Origin: Amycolatopsis acididurans
Lineage (GTDB): Bacteria > Actinomycetota > Actinomycetes > Mycobacteriales > Pseudonocardiaceae
Direction of reading: 5' to 3'
DNA: 64,000 nucleotides
Assembly: GCF_012328925.1 (NCBI RefSeq)
Contig: NZ_JAAXLS010000019.1
Span: 1-64,000 of the forward strand
Below the pieces are notes generated by a model. That model ran no database searches. It worked only from the letters and a program-made list of their open reading frames with translations, and was not told where the DNA came from. Each line of letters opens with the position of its first letter. Position 1 is the first letter of the stretch. Shown here piece after piece: positions 1 to 9,025 of this stretch. The position numbers were made by a program, and so were the translations under genes.

Positions 1-313
1 GACGCGGGGCGCGGCGTGGTGGGCGGGTTTCGGTGGGCGGACGGTGCCCGGGCTCGGCTGGAGATCGCGCCCGACCGAGTCACGGCAGGCACCGCATGGC
101 GGCCACGCCCGAGGCTTGGGGCCACGCTTGCGGCCGCCCGGAGGCCGCGCCCGACCGCGGGGCACGGCCTTGCCCACCCGGATGGGGCGCGGGGCTTGGA
201 ACCGACCTGCCATCCGCCTTAGCGCGCCGACATCACCGCGAGACGAGCGTCATCCGCCACCGCTGAATCCGCCCGCCGTCCGCACCGCCTCCCTCCGGCA
301 CTGCCTCCAACCG
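1..313. other. Non-coding GC-rich leader of window
   Basis: No gene is supported here. Open frames on the plus strand are Pro/Arg-rich and run on into the 32-bp tandem repeat, where the period is not a multiple of three, so they cannot be conserved proteins. The element GCGCCCGACCG occurs twice (near 66 and 147), but nothing else stands out. Confidence 0.6.
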
Positions 314-550
314 CCTCACCTTCCACCGGCACCACCAGCACTAACTCCCACCAGCACCGGCCCCCAGCCGCCTCACTTCCCGCCAGCACCGGCCCCCAGC
401 CGCCTCACTTCCCGCCAGCACCGGCTCCCAGCCGCCTCACTTCCCGCCAGCACCGGCCCCAAGCCGCCTCACCTCCCACCGGCAACGGCCCCCGGCCGCC
501 TCACCTCCCTCATGCACCAACTCCCACCGGCACCGAGGCCCGGCCGCCTC
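314..550. repeat. 32-bp tandem repeat (minisatellite)
   Basis: The element CCTCAC(T/C)TCCC starts at 371, 403, 435, 467 and 499, exactly 32 bp apart, and is followed each time by a variant of CGCCAGCACCGGCCCCCAG. A degenerate unit begins near 339 and partial copies flank the array at 314 and 547. The array sits directly after the stop codon of the DUF2786 gene (minus strand), in its 3' flank. Because 32 is not divisible by 3, each unit shifts the frame, which argues against coding. Confidence 0.85.
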
Positions 551-554
551 GTGG

Positions 555-1733
555 CTACGCCGAATCGGGGAGGTGTTCGCGGTCAACCGTCAGGCGGGCC
601 TGGTCCGCGGCGGCGCGGCCTGCTTGCCAGCCCGCGCCGTTGCTCAGGGTGTGGGTGCGGCGGCCCACGGCCGGGAACATGTCGGCGAAGAGGGCATCCA
701 CCTCCTCCCGCCGCCGTCGCAGGGCCGGGAGCAGCCGGGTGTCGGCCACCGTCTCGCTCGTGGTGCGGTCCGCGGTGGCGAGGCGTTCCCCGACGCGCGC
801 CGCGTACGCCAGCAGGAACGCGTGCCGGAACGAGCGGGTGCGCGAACGCCCACCGCTCGTGACGTGCCTGCCCGCGGCCAGCATCGCCTCCGTCGCCTGC
901 ACCAGCAGCGAGGTCGCCAGCAGTTCGACGATGTCCAGATCCACCTCATGCCCCACCACGGCCAGGAAACCCAGCTTCTCGTACGACACCGCGCGACAGC
1001 GGTTCGCCGACGCGACGGCCGAGACCAGCGACGACTTCGCCGCCACGTACGGGTCCTCCAGCCAGAACCGCCGCGCCGAACCCGGGCTCCGCGCAGCCGG
1101 GGCGACCAGCGCCTGTTCGAAGGCATACCGGCTCATCAGCTCCTGCGCCTTCGCCGACAGCGCCTCCGCTTCCTCCGGATACGTCGTCGACTCCGCCTTC
1201 GCCAGCAGCGCACGGACCCGGCCCAGCATCTTCGCGTCCACGCCCCGCACCGGCTCCGCGGGCAGCGGCAGCTCCGGCAACGCGGGCAGCGGAGCCAGCA
1301 CCCCGACGGCCCCGACCGCGAAACCCAGCGCGTCCGGATGCGCGTGGCCGTGCCGCTCGGCCCACTGGCTCAGCCGCGGCCGGTCCGGCCGCCACCACAC
1401 CGCCGCCCCCATCCGCGCCAGCTGCTCCCGCCATCGCGGATGCAGCGCCCCCGCCGGACGGCGATCGACCTCGGCCGCGACCGCGTCGCCGGTCAGCGAT
1501 GTGCCCTCGGGCCCGGCACGCCGCAGCGCGATCTGGTGCACGTCCCACGGCTGCCACCCCCGACGCAGCAGCCGCGCGACCACCTCCAGCAACACCAGAT
1601 CCGCGGCCGTGGCCACCAGCCGCCCCCGCCCGTCGAACGCCGGACCGGTCAGCTCGCGCACGACGGGCGCGCGCAGGCGCGCATCCGTCGCGGCGTGCAA
1701 CAGCAGTTCGGTGATCCGCTCCAGGTCACGCAC
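555..1733 (-). CDS. DUF2786 domain-containing protein
   Basis: A 392-residue protein. The recognisable part is a DUF2786 segment at about residues 168-206 (MLGRVRALLAKAESTTYPEE followed by AEALSAKAQELMSRYAF), a short helical domain of unknown function found in phage and actinobacterial proteins. The N-terminal half is Leu/Arg-rich and helical, and there is no signal peptide. I chose the GTG at 1733 because GGGAGAGGG lies just upstream; an ATG at 1775 would add 14 residues and nearly reach the upstream gene. It lies 38 bp downstream of the TIGR03086 gene, probably in the same transcript. Function is unknown. Confidence 0.8.
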   Translation of the reverse strand: MRDLERITELLLHAATDARLRAPVVRELTGPAFDGRGRLVATAADLVLLEVVARLLRRGWQPWDVHQIALRRAGPEGTSLTGDAVAAEVDRRPAGALHPRWREQLARMGAAVWWRPDRPRLSQWAERHGHAHPDALGFAVGAVGVLAPLPALPELPLPAEPVRGVDAKMLGRVRALLAKAESTTYPEEAEALSAKAQELMSRYAFEQALVAPAARSPGSARRFWLEDPYVAAKSSLVSAVASANRCRAVSYEKLGFLAVVGHEVDLDIVELLATSLLVQATEAMLAAGRHVTSGGRSRTRSFRHAFLLAYAARVGERLATADRTTSETVADTRLLPALRRRREEVDALFADMFPAVGRRTHTLSNGAGWQAGRAAADQARLTVDREHLPDSA

Positions 1734-1771
1734 GGAACCCTCTCCCAGTGGTCTAGTCCAGATCTCGCATG

Positions 1772-2353
1772 TCACTCCCCTCTTCGCACGGACTCACGGC
1801 CAAGGAACGCGGCCAGCCGGTCGGCCGCACTGCCATCGCGCGGGGCGGGCTTCTCCCCCGCGAACGGCCCACCGGGCGAGCGGCCCGTGGCACCGAACCG
1901 TTGCTGCCAGTCCGCCAGCGCCTGCTCGGCCAGATCCGGAGCGAAATCAGTGGGCTGGCCCGTGGCGTCGGCGATATCCCAGGCGTGCGCCAGGTACTCG
2001 TTCACTCGCAGGTGCACCAGCAGCGCACCGGGGGCGGTGCCGATAGGCGTGGTGACCATGCGCTCGAACAGCCCGGGCTCGCCCAACGTGGCCCGGACCT
2101 CACGCAGGGACCGGGCGAACGCACCCGGCGGATCACTGCCCAGATGATCGGCATCCGGTGGCGGCTCGGTGCCGTGCGCCCACGCGACCGTCTTCAGATT
2201 TCCTTGCACCACATGGTTGATCACGTCGCGAACGGACCAGTCCGTGCACGCTGTCGGCACGCCGAGCTGCTCGGGCCGGATCGCGCCGATGATGCCGCCG
2301 ACGGTGGCCGCCGCGCGATCGAAGTTCTCGAGTGGGTTCATGCGGCACATCAT
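1772..2353 (-). CDS. TIGR03086-type mycothiol-dependent maleylpyruvate isomerase-like (DinB fold) protein
   Basis: A 193-residue protein of the DinB/MDMPI superfamily, TIGR03086 branch. Family marks are FDRA near the N-terminus, ACTDWSVRDVINHVVQGN (metal-binding His in the helix) and HLRVNEYLAHAWDIADATGQ with the downstream metal ligands. Characterised relatives are metal-dependent enzymes using mycothiol; the substrate of this subfamily is unknown. Three ATGs (2353, 2350, 2341) are possible starts. I prefer 2353 because GGTGGG lies seven bases upstream. It lies 35 bp after the TrmA-like gene on the same strand and is probably co-transcribed with it. Confidence 0.8.
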   Translation of the reverse strand: MMCRMNPLENFDRAAATVGGIIGAIRPEQLGVPTACTDWSVRDVINHVVQGNLKTVAWAHGTEPPPDADHLGSDPPGAFARSLREVRATLGEPGLFERMVTTPIGTAPGALLVHLRVNEYLAHAWDIADATGQPTDFAPDLAEQALADWQQRFGATGRSPGGPFAGEKPAPRDGSAADRLAAFLGRESVRRGE

Positions 2354-2388
2354 GCCGCGACCCACCGACAATTCCGGGTTCGCGCAGG

Positions 2389-3582
2389 TCAGGCCTCGTC
2401 CGGCTGCACGAGCGCGACGCACTCCACGTGATGCGTCATCGGGAACGCGTCGAACGCGCGCAGCCGCGCCAGCCGGTACCCGGACTCGCCGAACGTCGCC
2501 AGATCACGCGCCAGCGCCGCCGGATCGCAGGCGACGTACACGACACGCGCCGGTTCACGCTCCACAATGGACTCCACAACGGCGCGCCCCGCGCCCGAGC
2601 GCGGCGGGTCCAGCACCACGACGTCCGGTCGCCCCGGCAGATCCCGCACCACGTGCTCGACCCGGCCGGATCGCCACCGCACCTGCGGCAGGTCGGCCAG
2701 CGCGGCCTCGCCGTCGGCGACCGCGCGCCGCCCGGACTCGACGGCGACCACCTCGCCGTCCTGGCCGACCTGACCGGCCAGCACCGACGCGAACAACCCG
2801 ACACCGGCGTAAAGATCCCAGGCCAGCCCGCCGGACGGCGCCGCGGCCCACTCTCCCGCCACGGCCGCGAACTCCTCCGCCGCCGCCGGGTGGACCTGCC
2901 AGAAGCCGTGTGCGTCGAGCTTCCAGTCCCGCCCCGCGGCGTGCTGTACCGCGAGCCCGCCGCTCACCTGACGCGCGCGCCGTTTGCCCCGCACGACCCC
3001 GAGTTCGCGGACGTGCGCCTGCCCGTCACCGTCGGAGGTGAACTCCACCTCGGCACCGGGCCGCCATCGCCGCGACAGCACCGGATCCAGCGGCACCGAG
3101 ATCGGGCAGTCGTCGAGCGGCACGACCCGGTGGCTGCGGTGCGCGCGCAATCCGGCGCGCCCGTCCGGGCCCGCCACGAGCCGCACCCTGGTACGCCAGC
3201 GCAACGGCCCGCCGGGCAGCGCCTCGACCGTCACCGCCCGCTCGATGCCGGCCAGCCGCCGCAACTGCTCCTCGACCACCCGCGCCTTCAGCTCGCGCTG
3301 GAACTCCGGCGTCGCGTGCTGCCAGTCGCAGCCACCGCAGCGCCCCGGCGCGGCCAGCGGGCACGGGGGCTCGACCCGTTCCGGCGCCGCGCGCAGCACC
3401 CGCACCGCGTCGGCACGGCAGAACGACCCGCCCTTGTCCTCGGTGACCTCCACGAGCACGAGTTCGCCCGGCAGCGCGTGCCGGACGAACACGACACGAC
3501 CCTCCACACGCGACACACAATGACCGCCGTGTGCCACCGGGCCGACCTCGGCCTCGAAGGTACGGCCGACCCAGTTGGTCAA
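2389..3582 (-). CDS. TrmA/RumA-family class I SAM-dependent RNA (uracil-C5) methyltransferase
   Basis: A 397-residue protein. Residues 1-60 form a TRAM domain for RNA binding. Cys74, Cys82 and Cys85 (CPLAAPGRCGGCDW) resemble an Fe-S cluster site of the RlmD/RlmC type. The C-terminal Rossmann domain carries WDLYAGVGLFA for SAM, VVLDPPRSGAG, the catalytic cysteine (Cys352 in VYVACDPAALARDLA) and the general base Glu387 in THHVECVAL. Expected role is methylation of uridine in 23S rRNA or tRNA; the exact site cannot be told. The start is TTG, overlapping the stop of the permease gene (TTGA), with AAGGA upstream, so the two are translationally coupled. The pairing matches Rv2689c/Rv2690c in mycobacteria. 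Confidence 0.9.
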   Translation of the reverse strand: MTNWVGRTFEAEVGPVAHGGHCVSRVEGRVVFVRHALPGELVLVEVTEDKGGSFCRADAVRVLRAAPERVEPPCPLAAPGRCGGCDWQHATPEFQRELKARVVEEQLRRLAGIERAVTVEALPGGPLRWRTRVRLVAGPDGRAGLRAHRSHRVVPLDDCPISVPLDPVLSRRWRPGAEVEFTSDGDGQAHVRELGVVRGKRRARQVSGGLAVQHAAGRDWKLDAHGFWQVHPAAAEEFAAVAGEWAAAPSGGLAWDLYAGVGLFASVLAGQVGQDGEVVAVESGRRAVADGEAALADLPQVRWRSGRVEHVVRDLPGRPDVVVLDPPRSGAGRAVVESIVEREPARVVYVACDPAALARDLATFGESGYRLARLRAFDAFPMTHHVECVALVQPDEA

Positions 3583-5594
3583 CGGTTTTCCTTGCGCTCA
3601 GCCGATTCGTACAGTCCGCGCCGCACGTCGCCCGCGGCGGGCCGCGCCCGCATGGCCCGGTCGACCGCCTTGACCGAGGACGCGAGCTGCCAGGGCACGC
3701 TCGTCACCATCACACCCGGCTGGAACAGCAGCCTTCCCTTGAGCCGCAACGCACTCTGGTTGTGCAGCAGCTGCTCCCACCAGCGCCCGACGACATACTC
3801 GGGGATGAACACCGTGACCACGTTGCGCGAATTGTCCCCCCGCACCCGCTTGACGTAGTCCACGACCGGTTTGGTGATTTCCCGGTACGGCGATTCGAGC
3901 ACCTTCAGCGGCACCTTGAAGCCGTGCTTGTCCCATTCCGCGGTCAGCTCACGCGTATCGAAGTCGTCGACGTTCACCGTCACGGCTTCGAGCACGTCCG
4001 GCCGGACCGCCTTGGCGTAGGCCAGCGCGCGCAGCGTCGGCATGTGCAGCTTCGACACCAGCACGATCGCGTGGTTGCGCGAGGGCAGCACGGTCGGTTC
4101 GTGGCCGTCGGTCTCCGCGAGCTCCCGCGCGACCCGGTCGTAGTGCCGCCGAATCGCCGTCATCAGCAGGTAGATCGCCACCATGGCCGCGATCGCGATC
4201 CACGCGCCCAGCAGGAACTTCGTGATCAGCACGATCACCAGCACGGTCCCGGTGCAGGTGAGACCGACCGCGTTGACCGTCTGCGACCGGCGCATCTTCC
4301 GCCGCACCGCCGGGTCGGTTTCCCTTGCCAGCAAACGGTTCCAGTGCCGGATCATGCCGGCCTGGCTCACCGTGAACGACACGAACACGCCCACGATGTA
4401 GAGCTGGATCAGCCGGGTCACCTCGGCGTCGAAAGCGATGATCAGGACCAGCGCGAACGCGGCGAGGAACAGGATGCCGTTGGAGAACGCCAGCCGGTCG
4501 CCGCGCGTGTGCAGCTGCCTCGGCAGGTACCGGTCCTGCGCGAGAATCGAGCCCAGCACGGGAAAGCCGTTGAACGCGGTGTTCGCCGCCAGCAGCAGGA
4601 TGATGCCGGTGGCGAAGGAGATGTAGTAGAAGCCGGGCGGGAAACCCTGGAACACCGCGTGCGCGATCTGCGTGACGATGGTCTTCTGCTGGTAGCCCGC
4701 GGGCGCGCCGGAGAGCTGCGTCGCCGGATCCTCGGCGAACTTGACGCCGGTGATGATCGCCAGCGCGATGATGCCGATCAGCATCGTCACCGCGAGCACG
4801 CCCATCAGCAGCAGCGTCGTGGCCGCGTTCTTCGACTTCGGTTTGCGGAAGGCGGGGACGCCGTTGCTGATCGCCTCGACACCGGTCAGCGCCGCCGCAC
4901 CCGAGGAGAACGACCGCAGGATCAGGAACACGAACGCGAAACCCGCCAGCGAGGCCTCTTCGTGCAACTGGAAACCGGCGCTCTCGGCGCGCATCGGGGT
5001 GCCGCGCACCGCCTCGAACAGCCCCCACAGCACCATGGCCAGAATGCCGATGATGAACCCGTATGTCGGAATCGCGAAGGCTTTCCCGGATTCACGCACG
5101 CCGCGCAGATTCAGGGCGGTGAGTGTCGCCACGATCAGCACCGACCAGAGCACCTTGTGGTCGGCGACGAACGGGATGGCCGAACCGATGTTGGCCACAC
5201 CCGAGGAGGTCGACACGGCCACGGTGAGCACGTAGTCGACCAGCAGCGCGCTGGCGACGGTCAGCCCGAATCTGCCGCCGAGGTTGGTGGTGGCGACCTC
5301 GTAGTCCCCGCCACCGCTGGGGTAGGCGTGCACGTTCTGCCGGTACGAGGCGACGACGACGAGCATGACGACGGCCACCGCGACGCCGATCCAGGGCGCC
5401 AGCGCGTAGGCGGACAGGCCGGCCACGCTCAGCGTCAGGAAGATCTCCTCGGGCGCGTAGGCCACGCTGGAGAGCGCGTCGGAGGCGAAAATCGGCAGCG
5501 CGATGCGTTTGGGCAGCAGCGTGTGGGACAACCGGTCGCTGCGGAACGGGCGGCCCAGCACTAGCCGCTTGGCGACGGTCGCGAACTTCGGCAC
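3579..5594 (-). CDS. APC-superfamily amino acid/cation permease
   Basis: A 671-residue integral membrane protein with about 12 transmembrane segments in the first 460 residues, then a long soluble tail. FASDALSSVAYAPEEI and SYRQNVHAYPSGGGDYEVA are typical of the large APC permeases next to trk genes in actinobacteria. The substrate is not predictable; the cytosolic tail (VSKLHMPTLRALAYAKAVRP) looks like a USP-type regulatory domain. I chose the GTG at 5594, six bases after TACGCT, which would make a leaderless transcript; an ATG at 5678 would run into the divergent promoter. It is divergent from the TrkA pair and coupled to the methylase gene downstream. Confidence 0.85.
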   Translation of the reverse strand: MPKFATVAKRLVLGRPFRSDRLSHTLLPKRIALPIFASDALSSVAYAPEEIFLTLSVAGLSAYALAPWIGVAVAVVMLVVVASYRQNVHAYPSGGGDYEVATTNLGGRFGLTVASALLVDYVLTVAVSTSSGVANIGSAIPFVADHKVLWSVLIVATLTALNLRGVRESGKAFAIPTYGFIIGILAMVLWGLFEAVRGTPMRAESAGFQLHEEASLAGFAFVFLILRSFSSGAAALTGVEAISNGVPAFRKPKSKNAATTLLLMGVLAVTMLIGIIALAIITGVKFAEDPATQLSGAPAGYQQKTIVTQIAHAVFQGFPPGFYYISFATGIILLLAANTAFNGFPVLGSILAQDRYLPRQLHTRGDRLAFSNGILFLAAFALVLIIAFDAEVTRLIQLYIVGVFVSFTVSQAGMIRHWNRLLARETDPAVRRKMRRSQTVNAVGLTCTGTVLVIVLITKFLLGAWIAIAAMVAIYLLMTAIRRHYDRVARELAETDGHEPTVLPSRNHAIVLVSKLHMPTLRALAYAKAVRPDVLEAVTVNVDDFDTRELTAEWDKHGFKVPLKVLESPYREITKPVVDYVKRVRGDNSRNVVTVFIPEYVVGRWWEQLLHNQSALRLKGRLLFQPGVMVTSVPWQLASSVKAVDRAMRARPAAGDVRRGLYESAERKENR

Positions 5595-5731
5595 GCCAAG
5601 AGCGTAACGGTGACGTGCGGCGTCCCACCTGAGGGAGACGGGTGGGGTGTGCAGGCGGCGCGGACAAGGTAGGTTCACCGCTGGCGTAACGCGGGTAACC
5701 GCTGTTCGGGTGACTTACAGGAGGCAAGCGC

Positions 5732-6397
5732 GTGCACGTGGTGATCATGGGATGTGGCCGGGTCGGCGCGTCCCTTGCCGCGGCGCTGGAGCGTCTCGGG
5801 CACGAGGTCGCGGTGATCGACAAGGCGCAGGAGGCGTTCCGGCGGCTCGGCAGCGACTTCCACGGCCAGCAGGTCCTCGGCATCGGGTTCGACCGGCAGG
5901 TGCTGATCGACGCCGGCATCGAACGGGCGGGCGCGTTCGCGGCGGTGTCCAGCGGCGACAACTCCAACATCATCTCCGCCAGAGTGGCGCGGGAGACCTT
6001 CGGCGTGGAGCACGTGGTCGCCCGGATCTACGACCCGAAACGGGCCGCGGTCTACGAGCGCCTCGGCATCCCGACGGTGGCCACCGTGCCGTGGACCACC
6101 GATCGTTTCCTGCGTACGCTCCTGCCCGAAGGTGTGGCGTCCGCGTGGCGCGACCCGACGGGCAACGTGGCGGTGCTGCAACTGCCGCTGCACGACGACT
6201 GGGTCGGCCGCAGCGTCCAGGATCTGCAGGAGGCCACCGGCGCGCGGGTCGCGTTCGTCATGCGGTTCGGCACGCCGGTGCTGCCGGACGCGAAAACCGT
6301 GCTGCAGGCCGACGATCTGGTCTACGTGGCGGCGAAATCCGGCACGGTGAGCGACGTGACGAGTGTCGCGGCGCGGGCCCCTGAGGAGGAAAGCTGA
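5732..6397 (+). CDS. trkA: TrkA family potassium uptake regulatory protein (first of pair)
   Basis: A 221-residue cytosolic RCK protein. The N-terminal TrkA-N domain has the NAD-binding MGCGRVGASLA and the acidic end of strand two (AVIDKAQEA). A TrkA-C domain occupies about residues 140-215 (LPDAKTVLQADDLVYVAA). Such subunits gate K+ transporters in response to NAD(H) or ATP. The GTG start is preceded by AGGAGG. The stop overlaps the next start by one base (TGATG), so the two RCK proteins are co-translated. Equivalent to mycobacterial CeoB. Confidence 0.92.
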   Translation: MHVVIMGCGRVGASLAAALERLGHEVAVIDKAQEAFRRLGSDFHGQQVLGIGFDRQVLIDAGIERAGAFAAVSSGDNSNIISARVARETFGVEHVVARIYDPKRAAVYERLGIPTVATVPWTTDRFLRTLLPEGVASAWRDPTGNVAVLQLPLHDDWVGRSVQDLQEATGARVAFVMRFGTPVLPDAKTVLQADDLVYVAAKSGTVSDVTSVAARAPEEES

Positions 6398-7053
6398 TGC
6401 GGGTCGCGATCGCGGGCGCCGGCGCGGTGGGCCGCTCCATCGCCGCCGAGCTCATCGACGGCGGGCACCAGGTGATGCTCATCGAGCGCGAGTCCACGCA
6501 GTTCGAACCGGAGACCGTCGAGCAGGCCGACTGGGTGCTTGGCGACGCGTGTGAGGTCTCCACGCTCGAGGAGTCCGGAATCGAGCGCTGCGACGTCGTG
6601 ATCGCCGCGACCGGGGACGACAAGGTCAACGTCGTCGTCTCGTTGCTGGCGAAGACGGAGTTCGCGGTGCGCCGCGTGGTCGCGCGCGTCAACAACCCCT
6701 CCAACGAATGGCTGTTCACCGACGCGTGGGGGGTGGACGTGGCGGTGTCGACGCCACGCATGCTCGCGGCGATGGTCGAGGAGGCCGTCAGCGTCGGGGA
6801 TCTGGTGCGGCTGATGACGTTCCGGCAGGGGCAGGCCAACCTCGTGGAGCTGACGCTGCCCGAGGAGACGCCACTGGCCGGCCGTCCCGTCAGCGCGATC
6901 GCGCTGCCGAGGGACGCGGCGCTGGTGACGATCCTGCGCGGTGAGCGGGTGATCGTGCCGCAGCCGGAGGATCCGCTGGAGGCGGGCGACGAACTGCTGT
7001 TCGTGGCCTCGGCCGAGGTCGAGCCGGACGTCCGCAAGGCGCTGGGCTACTAG
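6397..7053 (+). CDS. trkA: TrkA family potassium uptake regulatory protein (second of pair)
   Basis: A 218-residue RCK protein with an N-terminal NAD-binding motif (AIAGAGAVGRSIA) and a C-terminal TrkA-C domain (LPEETPLAGRPVSAIALPRD). It overlaps the preceding trkA by one base, and the AGGAGGAAAGCTG at the end of that gene supplies its ribosome binding site. It corresponds to CeoC of mycobacteria. No channel subunit gene is adjacent; the nearest membrane partner is the divergent APC permease. Confidence 0.92.
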   Translation: MRVAIAGAGAVGRSIAAELIDGGHQVMLIERESTQFEPETVEQADWVLGDACEVSTLEESGIERCDVVIAATGDDKVNVVVSLLAKTEFAVRRVVARVNNPSNEWLFTDAWGVDVAVSTPRMLAAMVEEAVSVGDLVRLMTFRQGQANLVELTLPEETPLAGRPVSAIALPRDAALVTILRGERVIVPQPEDPLEAGDELLFVASAEVEPDVRKALGY

Positions 7054-7064
7054 ACGCGTGGAAG

Positions 7065-7093
7065 ATCCCGGCGGTGCCACGCGCCGCCGGGAT
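7065..7093. terminator. Bidirectional terminator between trkA and DUF3159 genes
   Basis: ATCCCGGCGG (7065-7074) pairs perfectly with CCGCCGGGAT (7084-7093) around a 9-nt loop, between convergent stop codons at 7053 and 7100. There is no clear U tract, as is usual in high-GC actinobacteria. Confidence 0.6.
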
Positions 7094-7099
7094 GCAACT

Positions 7100-7816
7100 T
7101 CAGGCCTCGTTCGGCGTCCGGGAGTACTTCAGGCGCAGAGCGGCCTCGGTGTTCTCCTCCTCGGCCGCGCGCTCCTCCTCGATCGCCTTGAGGCGCTTGT
7201 CGGAGCGGCGCACGGCCCACACCACGACGAGCAGCGCGAGCGCGTAGAGCGGCCAGCCCATCGCGATCTTGGCGAACGCGAGCCAGCCGGTGTAGTCCGC
7301 GTTGTACAGCCAGCGCTGCACGACGAACCGGGCGCCGAACACGAGCGCGAGCGCGAGCGTGGCGATGTCGTAGCCGTAGCGCGAGGGCTTGTCCTTGTGC
7401 CACGCGGTTCCGGTGCCGTTGACGACGTTCCAGATCACCCCGGCCAGCGGCCAGCGCACCAGCACCGAGGCCAGGAAGACGCCGCCGTAGACCAGGCTCG
7501 CCCAGATGCCGAACAGGAAGAAGCCCTTGGCCGAGCCCGTGCGGTAGGCGATGAACGCGGCGATCGCGACTCCGAAGAAGCCGGAGATCGCGGGCTGCAG
7601 CGGTTCCTTGCGCACCAGGCGCAGCACCGCGATCGCGACGGCGCTGCCCAGCGAGCCCCAGATCGCGGCCTGGAGCCCGAAGAAGGAGTTGACGAGAACG
7701 AAGACCACCACCGGGACCGACGAGTAGATCAGTCCGGATATACCGCCCATCTGTTCCAGGAGGGTCGGTTCCGCTTTCTTGTCGCTCTGCTCGTCGGTGC
7801 CGGCGGGTTCAGTCAC
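7100..7816 (-). CDS. DUF3159 domain-containing membrane protein
   Basis: A 238-residue membrane protein with about five or six hydrophobic segments (for example SVPVVVFVLVNSFFGLQAAI and ATLALALVFGARFVVQRWLY) and charged ends. This is the DUF3159 family, conserved next to the OB-fold gene in actinobacteria (Rv2693c/Rv2694c). No function is established. The start is GTG; the gene begins 14 bp after the OB-fold gene, so the two form an operon. The C-terminal tail is Glu-rich (EERAAEEENTEAA). Confidence 0.88.
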   Translation of the reverse strand: MTEPAGTDEQSDKKAEPTLLEQMGGISGLIYSSVPVVVFVLVNSFFGLQAAIWGSLGSAVAIAVLRLVRKEPLQPAISGFFGVAIAAFIAYRTGSAKGFFLFGIWASLVYGGVFLASVLVRWPLAGVIWNVVNGTGTAWHKDKPSRYGYDIATLALALVFGARFVVQRWLYNADYTGWLAFAKIAMGWPLYALALLVVVWAVRRSDKRLKAIEEERAAEEENTEAALRLKYSRTPNEA

Positions 7817-7830
7817 AGGTTGTTACCAAC

Positions 7831-8208
7831 TCAAGAAGTCGTCTGTAGCTCGTAGAACGGGTTGTACAGCACCTTGCGACCGTCGCGCTCGGCCATTCTG
7901 CCGCGCACCTTGATCGTCCGACCAGGCTCGATGCCCGGAATCCGGCGCCGTCCCAGCCAGACTAGCGTCACGCCGTCGGTCCCGTCGAACAACTCAGCCT
8001 GTAGTGTCGCTGCCTCGTTCGTGGGGCACAGCTCGACGCTGCGCAATCTTCCCAGAACGGTCACTTCCTCGCCGGAACGGCAGTCGCAGGCACGCTGCGC
8101 CCCGACCGCCTCGGATTTTTCGGATAGGTCGTCTGCGTCCAGCTCTTCGACATCGCTGGTCAGTTTGCGTACCAACCGGCTGAAGTAGCCGCCGTCTTTG
8201 GCGGACAT
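7831..8208 (-). CDS. OB-fold nucleic acid binding domain protein
   Basis: A 125-residue protein whose second half is an OB-fold (EEVTVLGRLRSVELCPTN, then GVTLVWLGRRRIPGIEPG) like the anti-codon/RecG type. It matches the Rv2694c family found in this position in actinobacteria. GGAG lies eight bases before the ATG. It is first in the pair with the DUF3159 gene and divergent from the alpha/beta hydrolase. The nucleic-acid partner is unknown. Confidence 0.88.
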   Translation of the reverse strand: MSAKDGGYFSRLVRKLTSDVEELDADDLSEKSEAVGAQRACDCRSGEEVTVLGRLRSVELCPTNEAATLQAELFDGTDGVTLVWLGRRRIPGIEPGRTIKVRGRMAERDGRKVLYNPFYELQTTS

Positions 8209-8312
8209 AGGCGGTGCTCCTGTGGTCCGGGGCCCCCGACTTAAACGGCCCGTACGTGGTCAAGGCTAACTCGTTCCAGGCAAGGGAAACCGCTTTGCGG
8301 CAAGATCGCAAC

Positions 8313-9023
8313 GTGACCTCCGCAATGCCGAAACCGCCTGCCGTGCTGCTTCCCGGCACGGGTTCCGACGAGGTTTTCGTTCGTTCTGTTTTCGCAGGTC
8401 CGCTGGCCGCGGCGGAGATCGCTCTCCTTGCGCCGGAGCCGCCGCACGGCAGCCGCCTCGCAGTGGGATTCCTCACCATGATCGATTCCGTTGCCGAACG
8501 TCGGGAATGCCCGCTTCTGGTGGGCGGGGTGTCCTTCGGCGCGCATCTCGCGGCGAGCTGGGCCGTGGCCCATCCGGACCGGTGCGCCGGGCTGCTGCTG
8601 GCGCTGCCCGCGTGGTCCGGCGAACCCGCGGGCGCACCCGCCTCACGCGCCGCGCAGGCCTCGGCGGACCTCATCGAGAACGAGGGCCTGGACGCCACGC
8701 TGCGGCTCTCGACCGCGGGCGTGCCACAGTGGCTCGCCGACGAGCTCAACCGCGCCTGGCGGCGGCACGGGGACGGTCTTGCGGCCGGCCTGCGCATCGC
8801 CGCCTCGTATCCGGCGCCGACGCCGGCGGAGCTGGCGAAACTCGACGTCCCGGTCGGCATCGCGGCCTGCTCCGACGATCCGGTGCATCCCGCCGAGGTC
8901 GCGCACGCGTGGGCACGGGCACTGCCCCGCGCCGCCGTGCGCGAGACGACGCTGACGGCCCTGGGCGAGGACCGGGAGTCGCTGGGCCGCGCCGCGGTCG
9001 AGGCGTGGCTGAGCGTGCGGTAG
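8313..9023 (+). CDS. Alpha/beta hydrolase fold protein (Rv2695-like)
   Basis: A 236-residue soluble protein. The nucleophile elbow is GGVSFGAHLA (Ser in GxSxG) and a conserved LPGTGSDE loop near the N-terminus may form the oxyanion hole. A C-terminal His is not obvious, so catalysis is uncertain. I chose the GTG at 8313 (VTSAMPKPP); CAAGAT ends six bases upstream, suggesting a leaderless transcript. A longer frame from 8214 would overlap the divergent promoter. The neighbourhood (OB-fold, DUF3159, DUF3710, dut) matches mycobacteria, where Rv2695c is uncharacterised. Confidence 0.8.
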   Translation: MTSAMPKPPAVLLPGTGSDEVFVRSVFAGPLAAAEIALLAPEPPHGSRLAVGFLTMIDSVAERRECPLLVGGVSFGAHLAASWAVAHPDRCAGLLLALPAWSGEPAGAPASRAAQASADLIENEGLDATLRLSTAGVPQWLADELNRAWRRHGDGLAAGLRIAASYPAPTPAELAKLDVPVGIAACSDDPVHPAEVAHAWARALPRAAVRETTLTALGEDRESLGRAAVEAWLSVR

Positions 9024-9025
9024 CC

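Noticed and set aside
44-862. Long Pro-rich plus-strand frame through the 32-bp repeats
   Set aside because: The repeat length changes frame each unit, and the frame overlaps the well-supported DUF2786 gene on the other strand.
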